Shown here piece by piece: positions 1-10,799 of a DNA stretch of 64,000 bases. The stretch is taken from positions 213,211,744-213,275,743 of the forward strand of contig NC_081411.1 in NCBI RefSeq assembly GCF_030272615.1, written 5' to 3'. Below the pieces are notes generated by a model. It did no database searches, was not told the origin of the DNA, and saw nothing but the letters and a program-made list of their open reading frames with translations. Both the position numbers and the translations under genes were made by a program. The first letter of the stretch is position 1; each line of letters opens with the position of its first letter. The stretch comes from Cryptomeria japonica. Its lineage: Eukaryota > Streptophyta > Pinopsida > Cupressales > Cupressaceae.

Positions 1-10
1 TGACAAAGAG

Positions 11-18
11 CTATAAAT
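11..18 (+). promoter_or_regulatory. TATA box of the antisense PMD gene in Tat-1
   Basis: CTATAAAT lies 90 bp before the PMD start codon at 101. The matching position in Tat-2 has CTATAAGA 99 bp before its PMD start, with similar flanking bases (GAGACC and TAGACC). Conservation between two diverged elements supports a dedicated promoter just inside the 3' LTR. Confidence 0.55.
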
Positions 19-100
19 GAGACCAAGAGGGTGAAAATTGCTCATTTGTACTAGCCAAAGAGGAGAATTTATTGCTCTGGACAAGGACACTTGCAGAGAG

Positions 101-2347
101 ATGGCAAACATTCCAATGGTGGATCACCTTGGGGAACATGTACGCACATTTAGATGACCAGACAATGCAGGAGCAGCGGTATGGATCTCAAAAACCCATG
201 TTGTCAATTTCATGAATTGTGATTGCTTGCAGGACATTGCGGGGCCCACAAGGGATGCAGAAACTGACTTCTGCGCCTGTGTAGAGCGAATCTTGCACTT
301 GTGTAGGGTCTTCTACGCTTGTGTAAGGGTACACAGGCGCAAGAGTCAAGACACAAGCGCAATTGTGCATGTAAGACTCAATTTAGGTTCAAAACTACAT
401 GCAAAGGACCTGAAAAGGGGGGGCAAGGGTAGGATAGGGTAAAATAGATAAAGTACACCCTAATTTGGCCATAAAACAAGGAAATGTAGCCCGTAGGAAC
501 AAACCCTAATACTGATAAAGTGTGCCCCAATTGTAATGCAGAATCGATAGTATCCGTTGATCACGCAGGAGAACCGACCAGACTGTTTCATGCTACGACA
601 TAGACTCAGGAGCATAGACAGAGATATCTTAGCAGGACTTGGGATATATTACATCACATTCATGCCCAAGATTAGGGAAAACACAGGATTGCTTACTGCA
701 TTGGCAGAGCGATGGCATTCGGAGACCTCTTCATTACATTTGGCGACTGGTGAGGCGACAGTGACATTAGAGGATGTATGGCGCATCCTCCACATTCTGA
801 TACATGGAGAGATGATAGAGTATGATCCAATGATAGGGAGAGACGCATTATGCAGGCTATTTGAGTGTGACGCAGATGATCTGGACATTGTCGAGAGGGA
901 GATCCGTTGGGAGAGAATGGCTTCCGAGTATGATCAGCAATGTGTGGTGATAGTAGTTGTGATAGCATGTCTTCTAGCAGGTGACAAACGAGGACATGGA
1001 TTCCCTATTGGATGGGGAAGAGTGCTAGAGCAGATGGTGATAGAGGGGACAGTGTATGCATGGGGACCATGTGTGCTTGCTATGCTATATTTTCAACTGC
1101 ATCAGATAGCGTATCAGGGAGTACAGACTCTGAGCTGTGGAGTCACATTGCTTCAAGTATGGGCATTTGAGCATATAGCCATATGTCGACCGATTACAGA
1201 GAGACAGGTCGTACCACATCGACCATATGTATATTTCTATGGGGGAGCACTAAGACAGGGTCCATTTGGATACATATTGTACTGGCGACATGAGCTAGAT
1301 AGACTGAGAGAGTTCACATGGAGGCCATATCTTGATTGCCCTGGATAGTCAGATGATCATGAGGAGCTACCATATTGCAGACAAGAAAGGTACCTGATTG
1401 GGTGACCAGTGAATTGCAAGAGAGTGATTGAGATGTACCTGCCAGAGAGGGTCAGACGACAGTTTGGAGAGAGGCAGGATGAACCTAGGAGGATGGCTCA
1501 GTTTGCCCAATCTCACAGAGAGACAAGTCAGTGGGGGAGTATGATTCAACCACACATAGCATATGCCAACTTTGCACAGTTATAGCAGAGACAGTGGGAT
1601 TGGAGGTCAGATGTGGTGGATGCTGGGACGACAGAGGAGTATGAGCGATGGTTTGCACAGCGACGGCCAGTGCCTTTGACAGATCCAGACATTCCAGTAC
1701 CGAGGAGACAGGAGGACTTCCCACTCACTGGAGAGGAGGGAGATGATGAGGATGACGAGGATGACGAGGATGATGAGGATGATGGGGACGGAGATGATGG
1801 AGATGATGGTGGGGAGGACGATGATGGAGATGATGGTGGGGAGGACGATGATGAGCCAGACTTAGCTGATTAGGAGACATTGCAGGATATTCCCATAGAG
1901 TCGGAGATAGCTAGGATAGAGGAGATGGAGATGTGTAGGGCTACCATAGCGAGTCAGCAGGATTATATTGCAACATTGGAGAGACAGAATGCCATCTTGA
2001 GGATAGAATGAGATATAGCAATAGCTCAGGCACAGTGAGAGGGACAGAGAGTCACTGAGTTCATTGGGTCGATTAGGGATGCCAGTGCACGGGAGATGGC
2101 ACAGATGCTGGTAGAGACTGGAGAGGAGACACTATATTGGAGGACACTATATGAGGGTGTTGTTCCACCAGAGTAGAGAGCACCTTCATATCGGGAACAA
2201 TCGAGGATAGAGAGCAGGTCACGCTCTCGGAGGTCATTGAGCAGCATGGGGGTGAGTGGACCTATGAGACCACCACAGCCAGGACCAGGAGGGACATCAT
2301 CTGCGAGACATGGCAGGGATGAGGAGGATAGAGGGAGCACCCAGTGA
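101..2347 (+). pseudogene. Antisense plant mobile domain (PMD) gene of Tat-1, two exons, decayed
   Basis: Exon 1 is 101-178 (26 codons), the intron 179-568 (GTATGG...CGCAG), and exon 2 569-2347, in frame across the junction. Exon 2 begins with a PMD-family domain (Pfam PF10536 type), shown by GLLTALAERWHSET followed by a T-LEDV motif and, later, YAWGPCVLA. After it come an Asp/Glu/Gly repeat tract (about 1735-1870), a coiled-coil-like stretch, a YWRTLYEGVVP motif and an Arg/Ser/Pro-rich tail. PMD proteins occur in host silencing factors (MAIN, MAIL1) and in gypsy and Mutator-type transposons. Eight in-frame stops (155, 1346, 1403, 1583, 1871, 2009, 2036, 2174) interrupt roughly 620 codons, yet there is no frameshift. 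Two of them align with Trp in Tat-2. The gene is transcribed toward pol, tail to tail. Its role in the element is unknown. Confidence 0.8.
269..362 (+). repeat. TGCGCYTGTGT motif array in the PMD intron (Tat-1)
   Basis: Three plus-strand copies (CTGCGCCTGTGT, GCACTTGTGT, ACGCTTGTGT) are followed by two copies in reverse orientation (ACACAGGCGC, ACACAAGCGC), so the array can fold on itself. The same motif recurs in the gag-pol leader at 14191-14302. It lies wholly inside the predicted intron. Confidence 0.7.
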
Positions 2348-3424
2348 CAGAGGCACGTACTCCTTTGGATAGATAGATGACATATGTAGCTTGATATTAT
2401 GTATTCAGCCTGCAGGCCATACTTAGGACAGACAGTCCAATTTTGTACTTCGACATGATTGTGATATGTGATATGATATGCATCGATATGATGGGATGCA
2501 ATGTGTTATGATTTGTAGTTATTTTTCTATGTATGGATGACTTATGTACTTGTTTATGAACATGTACGGATATATTTTTATGTGTTTTTGATGTATTTAT
2601 GAAATGAAATGGATAAAATGCTTGATGTAATATGTGATCGAATGCAAATGTACTAACCAATGAATGCAGGATACAGCATATGTGTTTGGATATCGGAGCA
2701 CTAGACCGAACTGACTATCTGGACTGACGGAAGAAATGTTAGTAAGAAATGAGATAGAGGACAGTTAGAGATGATGAAAAACTTGCTTTCAGTAATGCAC
2801 TTTGTAGGTGAGAACCTTTATTTTTATGTAGCAAAATGGATGCGTAGCATCATGGCATTGAAGGCCAGAGCTGAAATGCAACCCTTTTTGCAAAAGACAG
2901 ACACATCATAGACAAATGACAATACAATCAAAAAAGAAAGAGACCATGAGCCATCCCGGTCACTCTAAATCACTCAGTGACATCATCAAGCAACATAGGA
3001 ACATGGTCGAAGATAAATCAATAAAAAGATAAGATACACAAATTCAAGCAAGTCAAACAAACATCTTGATCTGCATTGTCAAAAGTTGAAAGTACTGATA
3101 GGACTACCATGTTGTCTGGTTTCAGGGAATGCGGTACCCCGTCTAAGACAAGACACAGTCTGGTTTCGAGTGTACCACACCCTGTATAAGACCCATGATA
3201 ATAGGAACAAGGACAAATGATTTTGATGCCGATATTCGATTGATATGACAGTTTGGATCAGTTTGAATGTCTGGTTTTGATTGAAAAAGTTTATCTATTA
3301 ACGCATGATTTTATTAAAGCACAATGTGTGATTGCGTGTCGTTGGAGGTATGCTCAGTGATCTGTCTATGCACAAAGGGATGATTTATTTTTTGTTTTGC
3401 TTTTCGAGTCTTTACAATTTTTTT
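2348..3424. other. Tat-1 spacer downstream of the PMD gene
   Basis: No coding region is seen. The stretch is AT-rich and should hold the 3' untranslated region of the antisense gene. At 3117-3190 there are two partial repeats built on 'tctggtttc...taagac', a pattern that recurs in the remnant at about 50100-50340. Confidence 0.5.
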
Positions 3425-3720
3425 GTGTTCATTTTTTCAGGACTTTATTTGATTTTTAGGGATTTTTTCAGGACATTATTTGATTTTTTTGGATTTTTAT
3501 TTCAGGACATTTTTCAATTTTTTTGGATTATTTTAGGACATTTTTCAATTTTTTTTTTTTATGATTTTTTTCAGGACATTTTTCAATTTGTTTATGATTT
3601 TTTCAGGACATTTTTCAATTTTTTTTGAATTATTTCAGGACATTTTTCAATTTTTTTGAATTATTTCAAGACATTTTTCAATTTGTTTATGATTATTTTT
3701 TTCAGGACATTATTTGATTC
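3425..3720. repeat. T-rich minisatellite with repeated TTTTTTCAGGACATT (Tat-1)
   Basis: About nine units of 31-40 bp follow one another, each with a T run, CAGGACATT and a second T run. A related TTTTTTCAGGATC stands at the pol end near 4127. It lies between the convergent PMD and pol genes. Tat-2 has a T-rich minisatellite in the same place (28430-28575), of different unit sequence. Confidence 0.75.
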
Positions 3721-4162
3721 AAAAGCTCCAGTGACTGATCATGACAAGGGGAAGGCACCCAATGCGCATCGAAAAGACACATAGACCTGGCACCAAAACA
3801 TATGTACAAGAAACTGGAGTAGGCAAGACAATGATGTTGACCAATAATAGGCCTGGAATAGAACATTGGGTCGAGACAAAGATAGGCATGATAAACCGGT
3901 CGAGAGAAAGTATAGCTAGAAGTCATGATAGATGACAAAGCAATGATCTCATTACTCATGGCGCCTGATTGCCAGGTTTTCACCATGGTACTTGCCCAAA
4001 GCGCCTGTTTGCCAGGTTTTCACTAGAGGGCAAATCATTTTTCTTTACTTTTTTACTCTTTGTTCTCTTTTTCTTTGCTTTTTTCATTTTTTTTTGTATT
4101 TTTTGCTTTTTCATTTTTAAAAATTTTTTCAGGATCATATTTGAAGAAGTGCTGATAAAAAA
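3721..4162. other. Conserved pol-proximal 3' region with GGTTTTCACC repeats (Tat-1)
   Basis: Two 24-bp copies (3961-3984 and 4001-4024) begin GCGCCTG and end AGGTTTTCAC, spaced 40 bp apart and joined by 'ATGGTACTTGCCCA'. Tat-2 has three related copies at 28270-28415, also with 'ATGGTACTTGCCCA'. A run of T and C follows to the end of pol. No coding region is seen. Confidence 0.6.
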
Positions 4163-5695
4163 TTATTCCCAGTACTTGTGAAGATGCATGCTATTGATAG
4201 GATCAGACAGAGGTTCACCTTTTGGAGTCGCAAGCTGATATGCCCCTGAGCCATAGGCTGCAGTTACTATGAAAGGCCCAACCCAATTAGGTTCAAACTT
4301 TCCCTTGATGATGTCAGTAGACTGTGCATTCTTGGGATTTGCCTTTAAAACTAGGTCTCCCACTTCGAAGTGTTGTCCTTTGACCTTCTTATTATAAGAG
4401 TGACGGAGACGGTTTTGATACGCTTGCAAGTGTGTCAGGGCTGTCTGACGCTTTTCATCTAACATCTCAAGCTGATGCAGCTGAGAGACTCTGTGTGTCT
4501 CATCATCAATTAGGTGTTGCAAAGAAACCCGCAAGGAAGGAATCTCCACTTCCAAAGGTAAAATGGCTTTCGCACCATACACCAAGGAATAAGGTGTTGT
4601 GCCAGTAGGGGTGTGGATAGAAGTGCGATAGGCCCATAGTGCTGGATTTAACTGTACGTGCCAATCTTGACCAGCGTCATTGACAACTTTCTTCAGGATC
4701 TTGATAATGGTTTTATTTGACGCTTCGGCTTGACCGTTACCCTGTGGATAGTATGGGCTAGAGAAACGGTGTTGAATATGAAATTTTTCACAAAGCTCTT
4801 TAACATCTTTATTTTTGAAGGGGCGACCATTATTAGTGACTATGGAAAGAGGAACCCCATACCGGCATATGATATAATTCAGCAAAAATTTTGAAATTTG
4901 GACACCAGTGATATAGGTCATGGGGATAGCTTCGATCCATTTAGTAAAATATTCTATAGCTGTAATAATGAACTTGTGTCCATTTGCAGATGTTGGGTGA
5001 ATCTTGCCGATAAGATCCAATCCCCACTGAGAAAAGGGCCATGGAGATATGACAGAATGAAGCTCTTGGGTTGGTGCATGAATATAATTTCCATGGATCT
5101 GGCACTTGTAGCACTTTTTAACAAAATCATGAACATCTTTTTCCAAAGTGGGCCAATAATACCCAGCATGAATCAACTTTTTGGCTAAGCTTAGACCATT
5201 GAAATGGCCCCCACATATACCATCGTGAACCTCGTGTAAAGCCATTTGTGCTTCGTTAGAATCCAAACACCTGAGGAGGGTATGGTCAAAGGAACGACGG
5301 TAAAGGGTGTCGGCGATGATGACATACTTGGCTGTTTATCAGATAAAGGCTCGGCATTGGTTAGCGGAAAGGTTAGGTGGTAAGGTTTGGGATTTCAAAT
5401 ATTGATATACGTCATTGTACCATGGGGAGTTGGGACCAACAAGAATGCACATCACATCAGCTGTCGGAATGTCAAAAGAGGGGACCAGCAATTGTTCGAC
5501 CAAGAATTCACACTTGTCCATATTATGAGGCATATTCAACATGGAAGCGATTGTAGCCATTGCATCTGCCGACTTGTTTTGCATTCTTGGAACTTGACTG
5601 AAATGGATAGCTGTGAATTTTGTCTTGAAGAAATCTACCATGTGCTTGTAGGGAATAAGCTTTTCATCTTTTGTTTCGTAGTCATCATTGACTTG
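4163..5695 (-). pseudogene. Integrase of Tat-1
   Basis: The segment continues in frame from the RNase H region. In order it shows a linker, an N-terminal zinc-binding HHCC module (ICGGHF... then CYKCQIHG), the catalytic core, and a C-terminal region ending in a GDLVL segment and PNWVGPF. In the core the first Asp (WGLDLIGKI) and the final Glu (GQAEASNKT) are present. The middle catalytic Asp is replaced by Asn (IVTNNGRPF, Tat-2 has IITDNG), one G-to-A change that should abolish DNA joining. Stops at 5696 and two side by side near 5333-5338 also break it. There is no chromodomain, as expected for Tat elements. Confidence 0.88.
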
Positions 5696-6460
5696 TCAAA
5701 TGACTAATTGAGAATCTCCATAGACTTGTAAATGTGTGATGTTCCAGTGGACTGCTACTCGGAGTCCTGTGACCAGTGCTTCATACTCTGCAATGTTATT
5801 GGTACAGTGGAAAGTTATTCTATAGGACTTTGGAATAGCATCACCTTGAGAGGTGACAAACAAGATGCCTACTCCGGACCTGAACTTAGTATGGGACCCA
5901 TCAAAGTATAACTTCCATTCATTAGAGGATGTGAAAGCAAAGACTGATTCATCTGGAAAATCGATCAATATGGGATGATGATTAGAAATAGGAGCCTCTG
6001 CAAGTTGATCTGCTATTACTTGTCCTTTTATCGCCTTTCGCTCCATATACTCAATATCAAATTCACTGAGGATCATGACCCACTTTGCTAGGTGGCTTGT
6101 CAAAGCTGCTCGGCTAAGCAAATATTTTAAGGGATCAATTTTTGCAACCAACAATGTTTGGTGGCTTAGCATATAATGTCGGAGTTTCTGCGTTGCAAAT
6201 ACCATTGCTAAGCATGCCCTTTCAATAGTTGAATAATTTAACTCATAGCCTACCAATGTCCGGCTGATATAGTAAATAGCTCGCTCTTTGCCATTCTCAT
6301 CTTGTTGAGCCAAGAGAATGCCTAATGTTGTTTAAGTTGTAGAGATATACAATAAAAATGGTTTGCCGTCAATAGGAGGCATTAGGATAGGTGGCGACAA
6401 CAAATATTCTTTGAGAGCTTGAAAGGCTGATTGACATTGCTCAGTCCATTTGAAAGTGAC
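5696..6460 (-). pseudogene. Dual RNase H region of Tat-1
   Basis: The ordinary gypsy RNase H comes first (LLYIST..., AIYYISRTLVGYELNYS, then LAKWVMILSEFDIEY). It is followed by a second, archaeal/plant-type RNase H (KLYFDGSHTKFRSGVGI, CTNNIAEYEALVTGLR, YGDSQLVI). The doubled RNase H is characteristic of the Tat lineage and presumably removes RNA from the RNA:DNA hybrid during reverse transcription. The frame is shared with RT and integrase. A TAA near 6332 and a TGA at 5696 interrupt it. Confidence 0.85.
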
Positions 6461-7190
6461 ACCTTTATGCAATAGATGCTGGAATGGATGACATTTGTCA
6501 GCCAACTGAGCTATGAAGCGGCGAATTGACTGGAGCTTTCCTTGTAGACTTCTTAATTGCCGAAGGTTTGAAGGTGGAGGCATATCTATTATTGCTTTGA
6601 CCTTGGCCGGGTCGACTTCGATGCCTCGGTGAGAAACAATGTATTCGAGTAATTTACCAGCTGTGACACCAAAGACACATTTCTTTGGATTGAGCCTGAG
6701 TTTGTAGGTCTCCATTCTGTCAAAGATTGGGCCCAGGATGGCTAGATGACTATCTTTGGTGACAGATTTGCACAACAAGTCATCAACATAGTCATCCATC
6801 AAGGTATGCATGAAATCATGAAAAATTGTCGTCATTGCTCTTTGATATGTTGCACCTGCATTTTTGAGACCGAAGGGCATCACATTCCAACAGTAGGTAC
6901 CCCAAGCACAAGTGAATGCTATCTTATGCTGATCCTCAGGAGCAATGCGAATTTGGTTGTAGCCAAAGAAACCATCCATTAGTGAAAGCATCTCATATCC
7001 AGCCGTCATGTCCACTATGATATCTATGTTTGGCAATGGAAAATCATCTTTAGGCATGCTTTATTGAGGTCCCTAAAATCTGTGCAGATTCTAATGCCCC
7101 TAGTTACTTTGCTAACTGGTACTAAATTTGAAATCTAGTCTGCATAATCAATGGGTCTAATGAAGCCCACATCTAGTAATTTTTTTAGTT
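6461..7190 (-). pseudogene. Reverse transcriptase of Tat-1
   Basis: This holds the RT core of a gypsy element: DFPLPNIDIIVD, MLSLMDGFFGYNQIRIAPED, MPFGLKNAGATYQRAM and the catalytic YVDDLL box. Here YVDD stands where many gypsy RTs have FADD, as also in Tat-2. Single-base losses near 7056 (in the codons for ACPKDD) and near 7190 shift the frame at the upstream edge, cutting RT off from the gag-protease frame. Catalytic residues otherwise look intact. Confidence 0.88.
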
Positions 7191-9035
7191 CCATTTGACC
7201 AAAAGAGCCACTTGGGGATGCATCTTTCGAAGTTTCTGTTTGACGGGCTTAGCATCTGCTTTCAATGGCAAATGATGAAGGACTAACTCTGGATCGAGGC
7301 CAGGCATATCTGCATAGGACCATGCAAAGCTAATCTTCTTCTCTAGAAAGAAATTGATAAAATCTATCTTTTCTTGTTTTGACAAAGAGGCAGCAAAATG
7401 AATGACTTTAGGGCTGTCAGGTGTACCCAGATTGATTTCCTCGGTCATCTCCACAAGCAGTGTTGATTTATCCTGAATTGATAGGGGTATGTCTACTCTT
7501 CCACCTTTGGGCGCCTCAGAAAGGTTTTCACCCGCAAGTACGTCTTTTACTTTTACTTTTGTAGGATCAGAGAGTGCCTTACGGTTTTCACTCAAAGATC
7601 TATTATTTTGATTTTTTTCTTTCTCTTTTTCTTTTTCATGACTAGAAGAGGGAGTTGACTCCCCAAAATATGTTGTGGAATCTAGGTCGATAGCAAAGCC
7701 TGCCTTATGATTGCCTTGTGGTATGCCTTCCCATAGTCCCAGGAATTCTGCAATTGCTTCGTCATTTTGAAAACAGTCCAATGTAAGCGGTTCTTGTTGG
7801 TCATGTTGGATAAGCTGGGGATAAATGAGGGGCATGTCATCATCGATTGTAAGGATAGAAAAGGCTGATATGGTAAAAATGTTAACATCTGTGGTGTCAC
7901 TATCCGAACTGCTTGTATCTGATTCGGAGCTTGGATCCCAAAATGACTCTATCCAAGCATGAGGACATGTTTTAGGAAGAGTTATTTCATGTTTGTCTTC
8001 CATAGGCAAATTATCAAGGTCAATGAAAATATTGTCAAGGGCATAGGAGCTAGAAGAAAAAGAAATCCACTCCCATTCATTAGAATCAGTCTCGGGTCGG
8101 GTATCCTCAGGTGTTATTTCATCGTCAGAATCACGCCCTTTTCGACACGTGGACATTTTGGTAGATGTGGATCCAATTTGTAATGGTACAAAACCTAACC
8201 CTAAAGTTGGGGGTCGCCTCTTGGGTATGACAGGTTCTAGCCTTCCATTGTTGTTCAGGCCAAAGCCATTGCAGCCATCATATCCTTTCTTCTGCAGCAT
8301 AGTAAATCCTTTGCCATACAATTCCACTGGCAACTTGACAGGTGGGATTTTAGTGGGATCCTTATAGAGCCAATCTACGACATCATCATCTACAGTTTGT
8401 TTGTCAAGTTCTCCCCATCTTGCAAATGTAGTGGGAGGCTGATATTGAATAATGACCTTGGGTTCCTTTTGCAATAAATGCGGTTTTCCATATGATTTTG
8501 GAGATATTGGCAAATTCCCGATGAGGAATGTTTGGTCCATTGAATATTCTCCACACCCTTGGTCCTGTATCTTCAGTTTTCCGTTGACAGCATCTAACAA
8601 TGCATTAGGATCGACATAACTATCTGATTTGGCTTCTCTATTGACTGGGACTTGCTGCTGAGGAGTATCCTTTAAGGTAGCACAGAATTGAAATGGATTA
8701 GGATTGCCTGAAATTGTTATCTCAGTTCCATTGTATGGATATTTTAGACATTGATGATATGTGGATGGAACTGCTTTCATTGCATGGATCCATGGACGGC
8801 CAAGAATCATATTATAAGGGAGATCAAGGTCTAGGACTTGTAGGAAAGTGTTTTCTGTCACTGGACCAACTCTGATAGGCAATGTAATTATCCCTTTGGA
8901 TGGGCGCTCAGCGTCATCATAGGCTTTGATTGTTATTCTTTTGGAAGCATCAATGTCATTTTCTGTATATCCGAGGCCAATGACCACTCTCAAGGTGTAG
9001 ATATTAAGAGCCGCTCCACCATCTATCAAGACTCA
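7185..9035 (-). pseudogene. Aspartic protease and pro-RT linker of Tat-1
   Basis: The segment starts with the retropepsin active site in its DGG form (LIDGGAALNI) and continues with DLPYNMILGRPWIHAMKAVPST, a typical protease C-terminus. A long linker follows with acidic and Ser-rich stretches and a G-patch-like patch (KGYDGCNGFGLNNNGR). The linker then carries two related peptides (LSENRKALSDPTK and LAGENLSEAPKGG) encoded by the GGTTTTCAC motif, before the RT approach (PVKQKLRKMHPQVALLVK). Two TGA codons just before the active site, both where Tat-2 encodes basic residues, separate it from gag. Confidence 0.82.
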
Positions 9036-10799
9036 TCAAATTTTGCAATTATGGACAAAGACTTCTAGGTGCAAAGGGTCATTATGGGGAAGCTTATCAG
9101 GTGAGATATCATTATCAGAAAATGCGACATTTTGGGAAACCGCTAGATGTCCAATCCGGGCTTGAAATTGGTCAACATCAATATCTGTCGGGACAGTGGA
9201 CTCAATCAAAGCTTTATCTAGGACTGCACGATGCATGGGAGACATTTTCAACAACTCTAGAATGGATATTTGTGCAGGTGTTTTTCCTAGATGATCCAAA
9301 AGATTATACTGACTTGCAGGAGTTGGTTTGGGAGGGGCTGCAGGAGCTCCTTTCAAGACTATTTTGGATCGACGAGTGGTGACCGCGCAAGAAGGATCTT
9401 GTTCCTTTATTCTCAGGGTGGAAACATACTCAGTTGACGCACGAAAACAATTAATGACATTGTTATAACCGGTATGTGCATAATTGGCCATTTGAGCAGA
9501 GTTGGAAGAAGACGCTTTACCCTTGTCATGATCAAGCAAAGGAGTTTTGAAAATGGTATGATCAATGTTGGAGGTCGGATGGGGTGGATCTACCTCAATT
9601 ACTCCTTGCTCTAATAAATCTTGAATCATATGTTTTAATTGAAAACATGAAGCGGTTTTATGTCCTTTGGACCGATGATACTCACAATACGCATTATCAT
9701 TCCACCAATGCGGCTTTACCACTGGTTCTGCCTTAATATCTGGTAGCTTGATAAATTTCGCTTGTATTAATTGCTTCATTAATGATTCGATAGGCTCTCC
9801 CAATGGCATAAACTATCGAGGGGGCCCATCCCACGATCAGAAGGATTTGCGTTGTTGATTTTGTTGTTGATTATATTGTTGAGTATGCTGTTGTTGAGCA
9901 TGTTGCTGATATTGCGGCTGTTGAGTAACATTGCTCATTGGTGCTTGATTTTGTTCCATAGTTGACATGTTAGGAACACTCAATTTCTTGATTGTGAATG
10001 GGGGTTGATTTTCATTCACCACTCTTGCATCAACAACTCCATCATTAGTGACATTCTTGTTCTTATACCAAAATCTATTTCGGTCCCTTGAATAATTTGT
10101 GTTGTCATTGTCTTTATTGAGCTTGATAATTCCTTTAGCTACAAGAGCCATTTCAATGCTCATTCCTTTCTTAATGAGTTTCTCTATAGTACTGGGACTT
10201 TTCAATTTTAGCTCATACATCATTTCTGGGACCAAATTTTGGATAAATAAATTCACTTGCTATTCTTCAGGTATATTGAGAGAAGAACGACTATACAAAC
10301 TTCGCTAGCATTGCAAGAAAGTCACTAATGGTTCACCTTGCTTTTGTTTGGTATTGCATAAATCTGACATAGTTACATCACTATCGATGTTGAACGCGAA
10401 ATGAGATAAAAACTTTTGAGCCAATTCTGACCAAGTCTTTATATTTCCTGGCAGATGTGAATACCAATCCATGGCTTGTCCCGTGAGACTTCGTGCAAAT
10501 AATCACATTAAATATGTCTCCTCATAGCTTACTTCAGTACATACCACAAAAAATTCTCGAATGTGATCTTTTGGATTGCCATTCCCTTTATATTTCTCAA
10601 AGTTGGGTGCCTCAAAATGCTTAGGGAATGGAGGCATGTATACACTCTTGTCAAATGGATTAGGACATAAATCTTGATCTGTATACAACTTCTTTGTTCC
10701 TTTAGTTTCTAACGCATCAACTTTTCATTGCAACTTCTCAAGTTGTTGCGCAATTGTATCAGATTTTAGAGGTCCATCATTAATCCCGGTTGGTATTCT
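9036..10799 (-). pseudogene. Gag core and zinc knuckle of Tat-1
   Basis: From the N-terminal side the frame shows a gag core (FEKYKGNGNPKDHIREF, then the GQAMDWYSHLPGN stretch near 10440-10490), a helical segment (MMYELKLKSPSTIEKLIKKG), a Gln-rich run and GEPIESLMKQL. Next is a CX2HX4HX4C zinc knuckle (CEYHRSKGHKTASC), the variant seen in Tat relatives instead of CCHC. Gag packages the element RNA into particles. The reading frame is shared with 7185-9035 and with the N-terminal part at 10800-12344. Only stop codons break it, among them three between 9810 and 9840. Confidence 0.85.

Noticed and set aside
1613-1873. Separate acidic protein gene
   Set aside because: It is in the same frame as the PMD exon and separated from it only by stop codons, so it is part of that gene.
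3332-3628. Phe-rich 98-codon frame with membrane-like appearance
   Set aside because: It is the translation of the T-rich minisatellite.
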